Source of the DNA: Streptosporangium amethystogenes
GTDB taxonomy: Bacteria > Actinomycetota > Actinomycetes > Streptosporangiales > Streptosporangiaceae
Direction: 5' to 3'
NCBI RefSeq assembly: GCF_000721075.1
Contig: NZ_JOEQ01000057.1
Span: 1-26,987, forward strand
Length of the DNA: 26,987 bases
Positions 13,174-20,536 of this stretch are shown here, piece by piece. How positions within the stretch are numbered: position 1 is the stretch's first letter; each line of letters opens with the position of its first letter. A program made the position numbers and the translations under genes. The notes beneath the pieces are model-generated. The model saw only the letters and a program-made list of their open reading frames with translations, was not told where the DNA came from and ran no database searches.

Positions 13174-13465
13174 CCGCGTCCGGAACCCCCAGTGCGTCGC
13201 CGATCCCCTTCAGGATGTTGAACAGGGCCTGCGTGTCGACGTCGCCGTCGAGGTAGGCGGACAGGATTTCCTTCCACGCCTCCTCGCCCAGGCATGCGGC
13301 GATGAGGATGCCGGCGGACTTCAGCTTCAGCTCGCCGGGGGAGTTGAGGGACATGACCACGGCGACGCGTTCGGCGGTGGCCTGGTCGGGTGCGGTGACG
13401 GGGTACTCGGTTCCGCCGATGGTCACCACGCGAGTGGGCTCGGCGATCGTCTTGGTGTCGTCCAT
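13166..13465 (-). CDS. Tail assembly chaperone, first (G-like) reading frame
   Basis: A 99-residue protein starting MDDTKTIAEPTRVVTIGGTEYPV. It combines an N-terminal beta hairpin region with a helical part (ATAERVAVVMSLNS...ILIAACLGEEAWKEILSAYLDGD) and ends in an acidic PDADA. Small size, its place between the HK97 gp10-like gene and the second chaperone, and the frame overlap identify it as the G-type chaperone. ATG 13465 has a weak Shine-Dalgarno. Its last codons, CTG GGG GTT CCG, contain a five-G run (13186-13190 on the forward strand) at which a ribosome could slip into the next frame. Confidence 0.75.
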   Translation of the reverse strand: MDDTKTIAEPTRVVTIGGTEYPVTAPDQATAERVAVVMSLNSPGELKLKSAGILIAACLGEEAWKEILSAYLDGDVDTQALFNILKGIGDALGVPDADA

Positions 13466-13474
13466 AGGGCAAGC

Positions 13475-13882
13475 CTATCTCTGGGTGATGTCGTAGCCCC
13501 GGTTACGCGCCACATCCCGCAGCGCGCGGTCGAGGAACGGGCGGGCCCTGGTGCCGGGGTGGTGGACGACCTTGGCGAAGACGGTCTTCCCGCCGACTTT
13601 GAAGCGGAGCACCTGCGCGCGGCGAGGGCGGATCAGATGTGGGCGGGTGCCGTCGTTCACCATCGGCGCGTACTCGACATCCGACCCGATCGTCCACCGC
13701 TGCCGCAGCCCGAAGAACGACCGCCGCTCGACCCGGATCGACGCCCGCAGCCGGCCGGTGTCGACGGGCGCCAGCACCTTGGCGCGCGCCACGACCTGCC
13801 GGGCCGCAGCATCCCCCTCACGCCTGCTCGTCGCCGAGAACGTCCGGTTCAGCGCCGCCCTGTCCAGCCTCAGCCTCGCCAT
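13475..13882 (-). CDS. HK97 gp10-like tail completion / tail terminator protein
   Basis: A 135-residue basic protein. VVARAKVLAPVDTGRLRASIRVERR, ending in RARPFLDRALRDVA, is the classic HK97 gp10 pattern: a long helix, the PVDTGRLRASI turn, a beta region with YAPMVNDGTRPH, and HPGTRARPFL at the end. Proteins of this family join tail tube to head connector or cap the tail. ATG 13882 has GGAGG five bases upstream, and the gene starts inside the 3' end of the upstream small gene (65-base overlap). Confidence 0.8.
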   Translation of the reverse strand: MARLRLDRAALNRTFSATSRREGDAAARQVVARAKVLAPVDTGRLRASIRVERRSFFGLRQRWTIGSDVEYAPMVNDGTRPHLIRPRRAQVLRFKVGGKTVFAKVVHHPGTRARPFLDRALRDVARNRGYDITQR

Positions 13883-14057
13883 CGGGTCCTCCCAGCTCCT
13901 CGACGATCTCCACCACGCCGATCTCAATCCACCCGGCCACGACCGGGTCCACGTGCACCTCGGCCTCATCGCCTCGCCGGAAGCCGTCGAACGAGGTCCG
14001 CACCCGGATGCGGGCGCGACGGTGGTACTCGGTGAGAGGGGTCTTCTTGCGGGTCAT
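13818..14057 (-). CDS. Small head-tail joining protein (unrecognised)
   Basis: A 79-residue protein, MTRKKTPLTEYHRRARIRVRTSF at the start, then GFRRGDEAEVHVDPVVAGWIEIGVVEIVEE and a strongly acidic Gly-rich tail (DGEAEAGQGGAEPDVLGDEQA). The core looks like a small SH3-like or beta-barrel unit common among short genes of phage head-tail modules. ATG 14057 forms a TGATG overlap with the upstream stop; GTG 14066, nine bases earlier, would lie too close to GGAGG. It overlaps the gp10-like gene by 65 bases. Position suggests a neck or stopper role, but no motif confirms it. Confidence 0.6.
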   Translation of the reverse strand: MTRKKTPLTEYHRRARIRVRTSFDGFRRGDEAEVHVDPVVAGWIEIGVVEIVEELGGPDGEAEAGQGGAEPDVLGDEQA

Positions 14058-14575
14058 CAGCAGCACGCCTCCATCACGATGTTCACGGTCATGCGGCCAC
14101 CGAGGCAGTTCGCGTCGGGGCCTACAGGCTCGTACAGGCCGACCGCCACTGGGCCGATGCGCAGCGAGTCAGGGTCGGAGAAGGCACAGCAAACGGCAGC
14201 TTCCATGGCCTTCCAGTCGGCGTCGAGTTTGGCCGCGAGGGTGTCCCACTCCGTCGCCGAGACGATCGCCCCTGCGTCGGGGGTGGGCATGCAGCGGTAC
14301 ACGCCCATCTCCAGCGTCAGGGTCCGCTCGGCCATGAAGCAGCCGCTGGCGGCCATGCGGTCGGTGACGTCGCGGACGCCCTGCACGCTGGCGATCCTGA
14401 CGTAGCCGAGGCCGAGGCAGCACTCGTCCTCGCCGGTCGAGGAGAGCAGCGGGATGACCTGCTGACCCGCGCGGAGCATGACCCGCTCGGGCGGGACCGG
14501 CCACGGGTGCGGGTTCTGGAGTTGGGTGGCGAGGCAGCCGACGAGGAGCTGCGCGAGGCTGAGGGCCTGCGTCAC
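14057..14575 (-). CDS. Head-tail connector-module protein
   Basis: A 172-residue protein, starting at GTG 14575 with a strong GGGGGAGG five bases upstream and a 4-base overlap with the upstream stop. It has a cysteine-rich middle and end (ECCLGLGYVR, AVCCAFS, MEACC) and the pattern ERTLTLEMGVYRCMPTPD followed by a long helix (ATEWDTLAAKLDADWKAMEAAVCCAF). The position between the connector and the gp10-like protein fits a neck or head-closure protein. I do not recognise a family name. Confidence 0.6.
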   Translation of the reverse strand: MTQALSLAQLLVGCLATQLQNPHPWPVPPERVMLRAGQQVIPLLSSTGEDECCLGLGYVRIASVQGVRDVTDRMAASGCFMAERTLTLEMGVYRCMPTPDAGAIVSATEWDTLAAKLDADWKAMEAAVCCAFSDPDSLRIGPVAVGLYEPVGPDANCLGGRMTVNIVMEACC

Positions 14576-15384
14576 GAGAACCTCCCCCTGTACGTGTCCA
14601 CGGAGGCCACACGCGACCGCTGAGCCCGCCGTGCCGGGTTCACCGACCGGATCCACAGATCCACGTTCTTGATCCCCGTCAGGCCTTCCTCGGCGATCGT
14701 GGTGGGGTCGACCATCTGAATGTCCACCCCCGCCCGCGACAGCGACGCCATCTGCTGCGGCAACGCACACTCGGCGCCGACGCAGGCCTTGGCCAGCTCG
14801 CACGCGAACTCGCCCGCCGCGATCTGCCCTGCAAGCGGGAGGGGCCGGCCGGGCTGGTAGGTGATGACGAACGAACCGACTTCGCCGGGCTCGACGTTCA
14901 TGTCCTGGCACTGCGGCCAGCACTCCCCATCGATCCGGACCAGCCGCGGGATGCCCCGCCACGAGTCCAGCCGGTAGGCGGCCGGGGCGATGGTCAGGCC
15001 GTCGACAGTGACTGAAGTGACCGAAGCCACGGATGTCGGGAACGGAACCTCACAGGCCACGCTGCAGGAGCAGCCGCCCGAGCAACCGCAGTTCCGCCAC
15101 ACCCCGGCATCGATGTACGGCAGCATCCACGGACCACCGCCCGCGGACACGCCGGGAGTGCCGACCGGCCACGACATGTACCCGGGGCCCGACGCGCACT
15201 TCGGGCCGCACGGCCGGTAGGCGACGGGGCACTGCGCGAACTGCCTGCCCGTGAGCGCGTCGAGGATGGCCACGGCGAACGTCGTCGCACGGGCCTGCAC
15301 CTCGGCGGAGTACGTGTCCCAGTCGGGGCAGCAACTGGTGTCGATGGGCCACTCGCAGGGGCCCGGCGGTTCAGGGGTCGTCAT
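14572..15384 (-). CDS. Cysteine-rich head-tail adaptor/connector protein
   Basis: A 270-residue protein in the position where siphoviruses encode the first head-tail connector. Helical N-terminal part VQARATTFAVAILDALTGRQF is typical of gp6-like adaptors, as is the C-terminal SLSRAGVDIQMVDPTTIAEEGLTGIKNVDLWIRSVNPARRAQRSRV, which resembles the last helix and tail of connector proteins. It contains 16 cysteines, including NCGCSGGCSCSVAC (about residues 97-110) and the ECWPQC and CELAKACVGAEC groups, suggesting metal binding or disulfide crosslinking. ATG 15384 has AGGGA upstream. A strong hairpin precedes it, so its transcript level may be lower than that of the upstream tail gene. Confidence 0.7.
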   Translation of the reverse strand: MTTPEPPGPCEWPIDTSCCPDWDTYSAEVQARATTFAVAILDALTGRQFAQCPVAYRPCGPKCASGPGYMSWPVGTPGVSAGGGPWMLPYIDAGVWRNCGCSGGCSCSVACEVPFPTSVASVTSVTVDGLTIAPAAYRLDSWRGIPRLVRIDGECWPQCQDMNVEPGEVGSFVITYQPGRPLPLAGQIAAGEFACELAKACVGAECALPQQMASLSRAGVDIQMVDPTTIAEEGLTGIKNVDLWIRSVNPARRAQRSRVASVDTYRGRFS

Positions 15385-15403
15385 CCTCGGTCCCTACGGT
15401 GAG

Positions 15404-15437
15404 GGGGTCCTGGCCGGGAGCCGTCGGCCAGGACCCC
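15404..15437 (-). terminator. 12-bp hairpin after the likely major tail gene
   Basis: GGGGTCCTGGCC (15404-15415) and GGCCAGGACCCC (15426-15437) are perfect reverse complements around a 10-base loop. It starts 8 bases after the stop codon of the upstream gene on the minus strand and lies in the 60-base gap before the connector gene. It may be an attenuating terminator or a 3' mRNA stabiliser. Confidence 0.75.
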
Positions 15438-15444
15438 GGTCCGG

Positions 15445-16149
15445 CTACGGAACGGGCAGCACCGTTGCGCCACACGCCGGCGTCGGCAGCGGCGCCGAGG
15501 TCGTGATCGACCGCAGTACCTCCGTGTCGCCGATCGGCGTGAGGAGGGCCGTCAGCGTCGCCGGGGTCACGGCGTCGCGGAGGACGTCGTCGTACGGGCC
15601 GACGCCCCACTCGCCGCCCGGGACCGCACGGGCGGTCCAGGTGGCCGTGATGCCGTCGTTCTGCGCGGGCAGCCACTCGCCCCACTGGGCGTCCTTGACC
15701 CACGGCAGGAGCCAGTACTGGTACTTGACGTTCCCGGACGGGTCGCAGGCCTGGCCGGTGATGCCGGACCAGATCTCCAGGCCGAACGACGCGGAGCCGG
15801 TGAGGTCGGCGTCGATGGACCAGCCGACCACGTTCGGCGTCGCGGCGTTGTCGAGGACCAGCGGGTCACCGGTGATCAGGCTGATCATGGTGGGGTCCCA
15901 GGTGCACACGTTCAGGGAGATGTCGATCCACCTGAGCGCGGGCGCGGACCGGTCAGAGATGCATTCGTCGCCGTTGGCGTTGAGGATGCTGATTTCGGAC
16001 GGGTCGGCGTAGTTCGGGGTCAGGGTGCCGGTCACCAGGGCCTCGGCCGTGAGGGTCGAGTTTGGGCCGTTCACCACCGTCCCGCACTGGTTGAGCTTGG
16101 TCAGCCGCATGCGCTTGCCGCGCGCCAGACGGACACACTCAGTTGCCAT
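15445..16149 (-). CDS. Probable major tail protein
   Basis: A 234-residue protein starting MATECVRLARGKRMRLTKLNQCG. Evidence is contextual plus structural: it follows the capsid module, the mRNA bears a consensus AAGGAGG six bases before ATG 16149 (an upstream ATG 16155 abuts it), and a strong hairpin follows, all as expected for a highly expressed virion gene. The sequence is beta-rich (ALRWIDISLNVCTWDPTMISLITGDPLVLD, WSIDADLTGSASFGLEIWSGI) like tube proteins. The position before, rather than after, the connector genes is unusual for a classical siphovirus order, so a head decoration or other abundant structural protein is the main alternative. Confidence 0.55.
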   Translation of the reverse strand: MATECVRLARGKRMRLTKLNQCGTVVNGPNSTLTAEALVTGTLTPNYADPSEISILNANGDECISDRSAPALRWIDISLNVCTWDPTMISLITGDPLVLDNAATPNVVGWSIDADLTGSASFGLEIWSGITGQACDPSGNVKYQYWLLPWVKDAQWGEWLPAQNDGITATWTARAVPGGEWGVGPYDDVLRDAVTPATLTALLTPIGDTEVLRSITTSAPLPTPACGATVLPVP

Positions 16150-16357
16150 GGTCATCCTCCTTCTTCGCGCGGCGTCGCGGCCGGCGTTCCGGCTCGCGCG
16201 CGGTGTTGTAGCGGTCGGCCACGTACGGGGCGACCAGGAACTCGGTCCCGCCCCGCTGCGTACGAACGTGGTCCGGGTCGTCGGCGACCGCCAGCAGGGC
16301 AATCGCGGTCTTCTGCACCCCGGCCTCGCCGGGGAGTACAGTCACCCAGTCGTTCAT
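16139..16357 (-). CDS. Small protein between capsid-like and tail-like genes
   Basis: A 72-residue protein starting MNDWVTVLPGEAGVQKTA and ending with a basic stretch (REPERRPRRRAKKEDDHGN). It starts with a 4-base ATGA overlap with the stop of the upstream gene and overlaps the start of the next gene. No domain is recognised; the basic C-terminus could contact DNA or a capsid surface. Could be a small head-completion protein, which is inference from position. Confidence 0.6.
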   Translation of the reverse strand: MNDWVTVLPGEAGVQKTAIALLAVADDPDHVRTQRGGTEFLVAPYVADRYNTAREPERRPRRRAKKEDDHGN

Positions 16358-17223
16358 GCGGGCACCGCCGGAGCCGTGGCCACTGCCGGGGCAGCGACCG
16401 GGACCTGCACGGCCATGACCGTGTCGCAGACCCACGCGTGAGCCCACACAGACTCGGCCACCGCCATCCACTGGTTGAACGTGCGGTCGAGCGTCTGCAC
16501 GGGGTCGGGCTGGTTCACCTGGGTCTCCCACAGGTAGACCTGCGGGGTGATGAACGCCCACACGAACCCGGCCGCGGGCGCGGCCCCGGCGGGGCCGGTG
16601 ACGCCGTAGCCGGAGCCGAACGACCACGCGTTGCCCAGAGGGGTCCGCATCGTTCCGGCGCCGCCCTGCGTTCCCACCAGGCCCGCGTACTGCACGGCCG
16701 CGTGCGCGGTCGTGTTGATGTGGATGACGCCGGTGTAGCCGTGTTGGTCGTGGAACGCCTGCTCCAGCGCCGAGATCGCGGCACCCGCGCCCGGGGCCGT
16801 GGGCACGACGACGGTGGCGCCTGCGGTCGACAGGTTCGGAACGCCGGTGATGCCGCCGCCGGTCCAGATCTGCTGCTCGACCGCCCACTGCACGCCCGCG
16901 TCGTACCGGCGCCGGACCCGGCGTCGCACGTCCTCGGCAGTGGTGCCGACCGTTCCGCACTGGTACGTCGTCAGCAGCCAGTACGGCGCCGACTCCACGA
17001 ACGCCGTGCCCGGGGCGAACGGCTTCTCCGGGTGCGGCGCGGCACACGTCGGGTCGTACGGCACCACCGAGACACCACAGTCCTCAGCGGCGAACGTCAG
17101 CCCCGACGCGATCACCCCGTTTCCCAGCGGACCAGGCCGAACAGCGGCATCGAAGATGCCATACCGTCGGCGGCCGGGCTCGGGGCCCTGGATCTCCTGT
17201 TGACTCGGAACGATCACTGCCAT
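16354..17223 (-). CDS. Unrecognised structural-type protein following the capsid gene
   Basis: A 289-residue protein starting MAVIVPSQQEIQGPEPG. It follows the major capsid gene after a strong hairpin and has its own good AAGGGAGG Shine-Dalgarno, so it should be well expressed. Visible features: paired cysteines EDCGVS/DPTCAA and YQCGTVGTTAEDVRRRVRRRYDAGVQWAVEQQIWTGG, a central segment of Gly/Ala-rich beta strands (GYTGVIHINTTAHAAVQYAG), and WAFITPQVYLWETQVNQPDPVQTLDRTFNQWMAVAESVWAHAWVC. From memory, similar proteins sit beside the capsid gene in actinophages without an assigned function; a capsid-like or head decoration role is possible but not shown. Confidence 0.65.
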   Translation of the reverse strand: MAVIVPSQQEIQGPEPGRRRYGIFDAAVRPGPLGNGVIASGLTFAAEDCGVSVVPYDPTCAAPHPEKPFAPGTAFVESAPYWLLTTYQCGTVGTTAEDVRRRVRRRYDAGVQWAVEQQIWTGGGITGVPNLSTAGATVVVPTAPGAGAAISALEQAFHDQHGYTGVIHINTTAHAAVQYAGLVGTQGGAGTMRTPLGNAWSFGSGYGVTGPAGAAPAAGFVWAFITPQVYLWETQVNQPDPVQTLDRTFNQWMAVAESVWAHAWVCDTVMAVQVPVAAPAVATAPAVPA

Positions 17224-17246
17224 GTCGTCACCTCCCTTCCGATGAG

Positions 17247-17283
17247 GGGCCGCCCGCCCGGACGACAGGTGGGCGGGCGGCCC
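17247..17283 (-). terminator. 13-bp hairpin after the major capsid gene
   Basis: GGGCCGCCCGCCC (17247-17259) and GGGCGGGCGGCCC (17271-17283) are perfect complements with an 11-base loop. It starts 15 bases after the capsid stop on the minus strand, in the 75-base gap to the next gene. Probably a partial terminator that sets the capsid to downstream gene ratio, or protects the mRNA 3' end. Confidence 0.8.
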
Positions 17284-17298
17284 GGATCACGGGGTAGG

Positions 17299-19062
17299 TC
17301 ACGCCGCGGCAGCCGGAACGGCGCACGACGTCCACACCTGGTCGGCGGTCGCACCGGACGGGCAGGCGTTGACGGTGTACCGCTTGACCTCGCCACACGG
17401 GAAGATCGGCGCGTAGCCCTCCTCCGTGAAGAGGGCCGTGTAGAGGTTCTGCTTGAGGTTCGTGCTGTCGTACACGTTGGTGAGGGTGACGACGTCCTCG
17501 CGGAGCAGGACGATCGCGCCCGCCGGCCAGATCAGGAAGTCGACCGTGGTCGGCAGCGACGTGATCGGGGTGATGGGGGCGGTGATGTCGCCGGGGCCGG
17601 TTGCGAGGCCGGACTGGGCGTCCTGCCAGTCGCGGAGGAACTGCGGGCGCAGGTTGCGGGCGGAGAACCAGCGGGCGATCTCCGCGGTGGTTGCGGCGGA
17701 GAACGGGTCGCTGAAGTAGCCGTTCCGGCGGGAGATGTCCGCACGCCACTGGGCCACGATCCACTGCGGGACCGCAACTTCGAGGATGCGGTTGAAGCTC
17801 ATCCGCTCGCGGTACCGCATGTCGATCGCGGCGATGTCGACGCCCGCGAGGAACGAGGCGACGGCGGACGTGTCCGGGCCGGAGCCGGGCGCCGGGGTCG
17901 CACCCTGCGGCGGGATCACGATCGCGGCACCGGCCTGGGTGACGATCTGGCTGATGATGTCGCGGTTGATCTCCACCTCGTGCTTGAGGAGGAGGCCGTC
18001 GACGAGGTTGGCGACGTTCTCCGGGTAGCCAACGTCCTGGAGGAAGCTGCCGGTGATGCAGGTGACCGCGACGTCCAGGCGCCGCTCCTCGAAGGTCGGG
18101 CACGGCAGCTCGGTGCAGTTCTTCGGGGTGTCCGCGATGACCTGCGCCTCGGTCAGCTTCGTGAAGCTGGTGAGGCCGGCGTCCATGATCTGGCGCCACA
18201 GGTAGTTCTTCGAGTACTGCACGCCACCGCGGGGGGCACCCATGGTGGGGAGATCGATGAACCCGTCCCGCTCCCACAGGGAGCAGAGGTCGTAGCGGAT
18301 CTCCGACGGGGCACACCAGCCGGCCGCGGCGGTGAGGCTGTTGGCGTCGCTGACGGACTTCTCCCACTCCTGCATGGAGGGGAGGCGGCGCCGGTAGTCG
18401 GTGAGGTCCTTGAGGGTACGGGCGTCGGTGTTGCGGTCGCCGGAGACGCGGAACTCGCGCTCGCGGTGGAGCTGGCCGAGGGCGCGTTCGGCGCGGATGC
18501 CGCCGCCGACTCGGGAGTTGCCGAACTGCTTGAAGAGCTTCTGGCTGGCGTCGGTGAGCGCGTAGGTGTCGGTCTCTTCGCCTACGTTGCGGCCGAGGAC
18601 GCCGGCGGCGTCGGCGCTGAAGCGGAGGGCGACCTTGTCGTGACGCGGGGTGGAGGCCGGGGGCGTCTGCGGCATGGTGGTCTGGGCGGCCATCTGGGAG
18701 ACGGACGGGACCTGCGCGGGCGGAGTCTCGACGGCGGGCTCCTCGACGGCCGGGGTCTCGGCGGCGGGGGCCGGGATGACCTGGGTGGGGATCGTCAGGT
18801 CGGGCGCGGCGGCGAACGCGTCGCGGGCGGCCTGCGTGGCCTCGGCGGCGGTCTTCCGCTCGGTGATGGCGGCGGCCAGCTCCTGAAGCTGCGTGGCGAG
18901 GCCGGACAGCTCGGCGGGGTCGGCATCGGCCTTCCCGGACAGCTCGGTCCCGGCGGCCTTGACGCGGCTGTACTCGGCGAGGAGCTGCTCGTCGGTGGCG
19001 TCGGTGATGGAGAAGGTGACCGGCTCGTTCGACTCGGTGTTCTCCGGGGTCTGCTCTGCCAT
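17299..19062 (-). CDS. Major capsid protein with long N-terminal extension
   Basis: A 587-residue protein in the capsid position (after the prohead protease). The N-terminal 85 residues are an acidic, helical coiled-coil-like region (TDEQLLAEYSRVKAAG...ATQLQELAAAITERKTAAEAT), followed by an Ala/Pro-rich linker (about 86-140) and then the main body from about residue 145. That body contains EKSVSDANSLTAAAGWCAPSEIRYDLC and a long series typical of HK97-type capsids, such as NGYFSDPFSAATTAEIARWFSARNLRPQFLRDWQDAQSG. The extension looks like a fused scaffolding/delta domain that the protease would remove. The C-terminal part has a hairpin-like CGEVKRYTVNACPSG. SD AAGGAG lies eight bases before ATG 19062, with a hairpin upstream. 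Confidence 0.85.
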   Translation of the reverse strand: MAEQTPENTESNEPVTFSITDATDEQLLAEYSRVKAAGTELSGKADADPAELSGLATQLQELAAAITERKTAAEATQAARDAFAAAPDLTIPTQVIPAPAAETPAVEEPAVETPPAQVPSVSQMAAQTTMPQTPPASTPRHDKVALRFSADAAGVLGRNVGEETDTYALTDASQKLFKQFGNSRVGGGIRAERALGQLHREREFRVSGDRNTDARTLKDLTDYRRRLPSMQEWEKSVSDANSLTAAAGWCAPSEIRYDLCSLWERDGFIDLPTMGAPRGGVQYSKNYLWRQIMDAGLTSFTKLTEAQVIADTPKNCTELPCPTFEERRLDVAVTCITGSFLQDVGYPENVANLVDGLLLKHEVEINRDIISQIVTQAGAAIVIPPQGATPAPGSGPDTSAVASFLAGVDIAAIDMRYRERMSFNRILEVAVPQWIVAQWRADISRRNGYFSDPFSAATTAEIARWFSARNLRPQFLRDWQDAQSGLATGPGDITAPITPITSLPTTVDFLIWPAGAIVLLREDVVTLTNVYDSTNLKQNLYTALFTEEGYAPIFPCGEVKRYTVNACPSGATADQVWTSCAVPAAAA

Positions 19063-19155
19063 GGCGGGTCTCCTTCCGGTCGGCAGAACGACATGTGTCT
19101 CGTCTGCGTCGACCGGCCCACCGCCAGCATCGAAGCTGTGTGCAGGGTACCGCGT

Positions 19156-19183
19156 GCCGGGCGGTTTGTAAGGGCCGCCCGGC
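19156..19183 (-). terminator. 9-bp hairpin upstream of the capsid gene
   Basis: GCCGGGCGG (19156-19164) and CCGCCCGGC (19175-19183) form a perfect stem with a 10-base loop, 12 bases after the stop of the small upstream gene. The 132-base gap to the capsid start suggests the capsid has its own promoter or a processed 5' end, but I do not see a clear promoter. Confidence 0.6.
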
Positions 19184-19194
19184 TGTACGGCGTG

Positions 19195-19365
19195 TTACGC
19201 CTTGCGGGTGACGGCCTGGTAGGTACCGCCCTGGGGGCTCTTCGCGAGGAGCTGGCGGACCTTCACCAGGCCGCCCTGCTCGTGGGTGACGGTCTCGGTG
19301 CCGCCGCCCCGGTAGGTGATCTGGTAGTCGGTCAGCGTCTTGTTGCCGCCGCAGTTGCAGCCCAT
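19195..19365 (-). CDS. Small CxC protein next to the protease
   Basis: A 56-residue protein, MGCNCGGNKTLTDYQITYRGGGTETVT at the start and ending in QAVTRKA, with a CxC at residues 3-5. It is too short for a length-based gene search but has a clear GGAGG six bases before ATG 19365, one base between its start and the protease stop, and good codon use. CxC-starting small proteins are frequent near the capsid genes of actinophages. The function is unknown; metal binding or a head accessory role is speculation. Confidence 0.75.
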   Translation of the reverse strand: MGCNCGGNKTLTDYQITYRGGGTETVTHEQGGLVKVRQLLAKSPQGGTYQAVTRKA

Positions 19366-19366
19366 G

Positions 19367-20536
19367 TCAGTCCTCCGTCGTCATTGCCGTGGCCCACGCC
19401 CACCGAGCGCGAGCGTCTGCCCAGGTCTGGAAGGCGTTTCGGAACTCCTGCTGTTCCGGGGAGAGTGCCGGTTCGACAATGCGCTTCTCCTGCTGCGGTG
19501 TGATGCCGAAGCTGCCGATGAGGGCCCGCTGGGCGCCGGCCGCGAAATGCACCCGCGCGCGCGGGACGGGAAAGCCCGGGGTGTTCACCGAGCACACGCC
19601 GATGAGTTCGAGGGCACCGCCGACGCGTCGCCAGTCGCCGGACACGGGCGACGAGCGGAACACGTCCAGGGCCTCCGCCGTGGCGCCGGGGAGGAGCCAT
19701 CCAGCGACCCAGATGCCGAACTCGTCTTCGCCCGCGACCACCCGGGCGACGGCCGCCGCCGGGTCGTCGTAGTGCTCCTGCGCGGCCCGGAACGCGAGCT
19801 GAGCGTCCGCGTGTCGGGGTCCGGCGACGAGCGTGCCCACGGGCAGCGTGGCGCCGTCGGAGGTGCGCTGCTCGGCGACGTGGAAGTACGTGTAGCCGGT
19901 CGGGCTGGAGGGCGGGGTGACGCAGCCGGGCAGGCCGACGTGGCAGGTGTCCCACCCGGCGATGTGCCCGAAGACGCGGCCTGTGTCGGTGACAGTGAGG
20001 GGGGTGAGTCGGTCGACGTCGGGGCGCTGGAACCAGTCCGTCGGGGGGAGCGCTTCCGGGCGCGCGGAAGCGTACAGCCACTCCTCCATGTGGTCCTCGC
20101 TCGGCTCCGGCTCGTCAACGGGTTCGGCGGGGAGCGGGTCGAGGGTGAGGGACACGTCCGCGAACGCGGGGATGCTGACCAGCGTCGCCCCGGCGACCCG
20201 CCACCGGGTGATGATCAGTCGCTCGGCCTCGTCCATCACGTACTCGATGTCGTCGAGGTCCACCGACGGGCCCACGACGCCCGCCTCCAGCTGTTCGGTG
20301 ACGGAGTAGGGGATGTCCTCCAGCATGCTGCCGGTTGCGGTGACCATGCCGTCCGCGATCCGCAGCGTCTCGATCCGGCCCACGACGCGGCTGCCGCCGT
20401 GGCCGTCGTCGGACAGCTCCTGCCACATGAGCGGCAGCGGCAGGTCGCGGCTGGAGCCGCCTGCCGGGTCGATGATGCGGCCGTCGCCGGTGGGCACACC
20501 CAGCCGAGCCAGCACCGCGTTCCAGGTTCTTGCCAT
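19367..20536 (-). CDS. Prohead (capsid maturation) protease with extra C-terminal domain
   Basis: A 389-residue protein between the MuF-like gene and the capsid gene. The N-terminal half (to about residue 135) shows the prohead protease pattern: LPLPLMWQELSDDGHGGSRVVGRIETLRIADGMVTATGSM, then GVVGPSVDLDDIEY with a candidate serine at 91, then RWRVAGATLVSIPAFAD. It would cleave the capsid extension during maturation. The C-terminal half (about 165-340) contains VFGHIAGWDTCHVGLPG, VPVGTLVAGPRHADAQLAFRAAQEHYDD and LLPGATAEALDVFRSSPVSGDWRRVGGALELIGVCSVNTPGFPVPRARV, a block I remember as fused to such proteases in actinophages, of unknown function. ATG 20536 is TGATG-coupled. Confidence 0.85.
   Translation of the reverse strand: MARTWNAVLARLGVPTGDGRIIDPAGGSSRDLPLPLMWQELSDDGHGGSRVVGRIETLRIADGMVTATGSMLEDIPYSVTEQLEAGVVGPSVDLDDIEYVMDEAERLIITRWRVAGATLVSIPAFADVSLTLDPLPAEPVDEPEPSEDHMEEWLYASARPEALPPTDWFQRPDVDRLTPLTVTDTGRVFGHIAGWDTCHVGLPGCVTPPSSPTGYTYFHVAEQRTSDGATLPVGTLVAGPRHADAQLAFRAAQEHYDDPAAAVARVVAGEDEFGIWVAGWLLPGATAEALDVFRSSPVSGDWRRVGGALELIGVCSVNTPGFPVPRARVHFAAGAQRALIGSFGITPQQEKRIVEPALSPEQQEFRNAFQTWADARARWAWATAMTTED

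Noticed and set aside
13050..13472. A 140-codon minus-strand frame over the tail chaperone junction that could have been the -1 frameshift product
   Set aside because: It lies in the -1 frame relative to the first chaperone, but its product is Arg-rich and low quality, while the real second chaperone lies in the +1 frame.
16438..19503. A 1021-codon open frame on the plus strand antisense to the capsid and neighbouring genes
   Set aside because: High GC makes antisense frames stay open. Its product is a low-complexity Gly/Arg/Val-rich sequence, and the minus strand carries recognised genes with ribosome sites.
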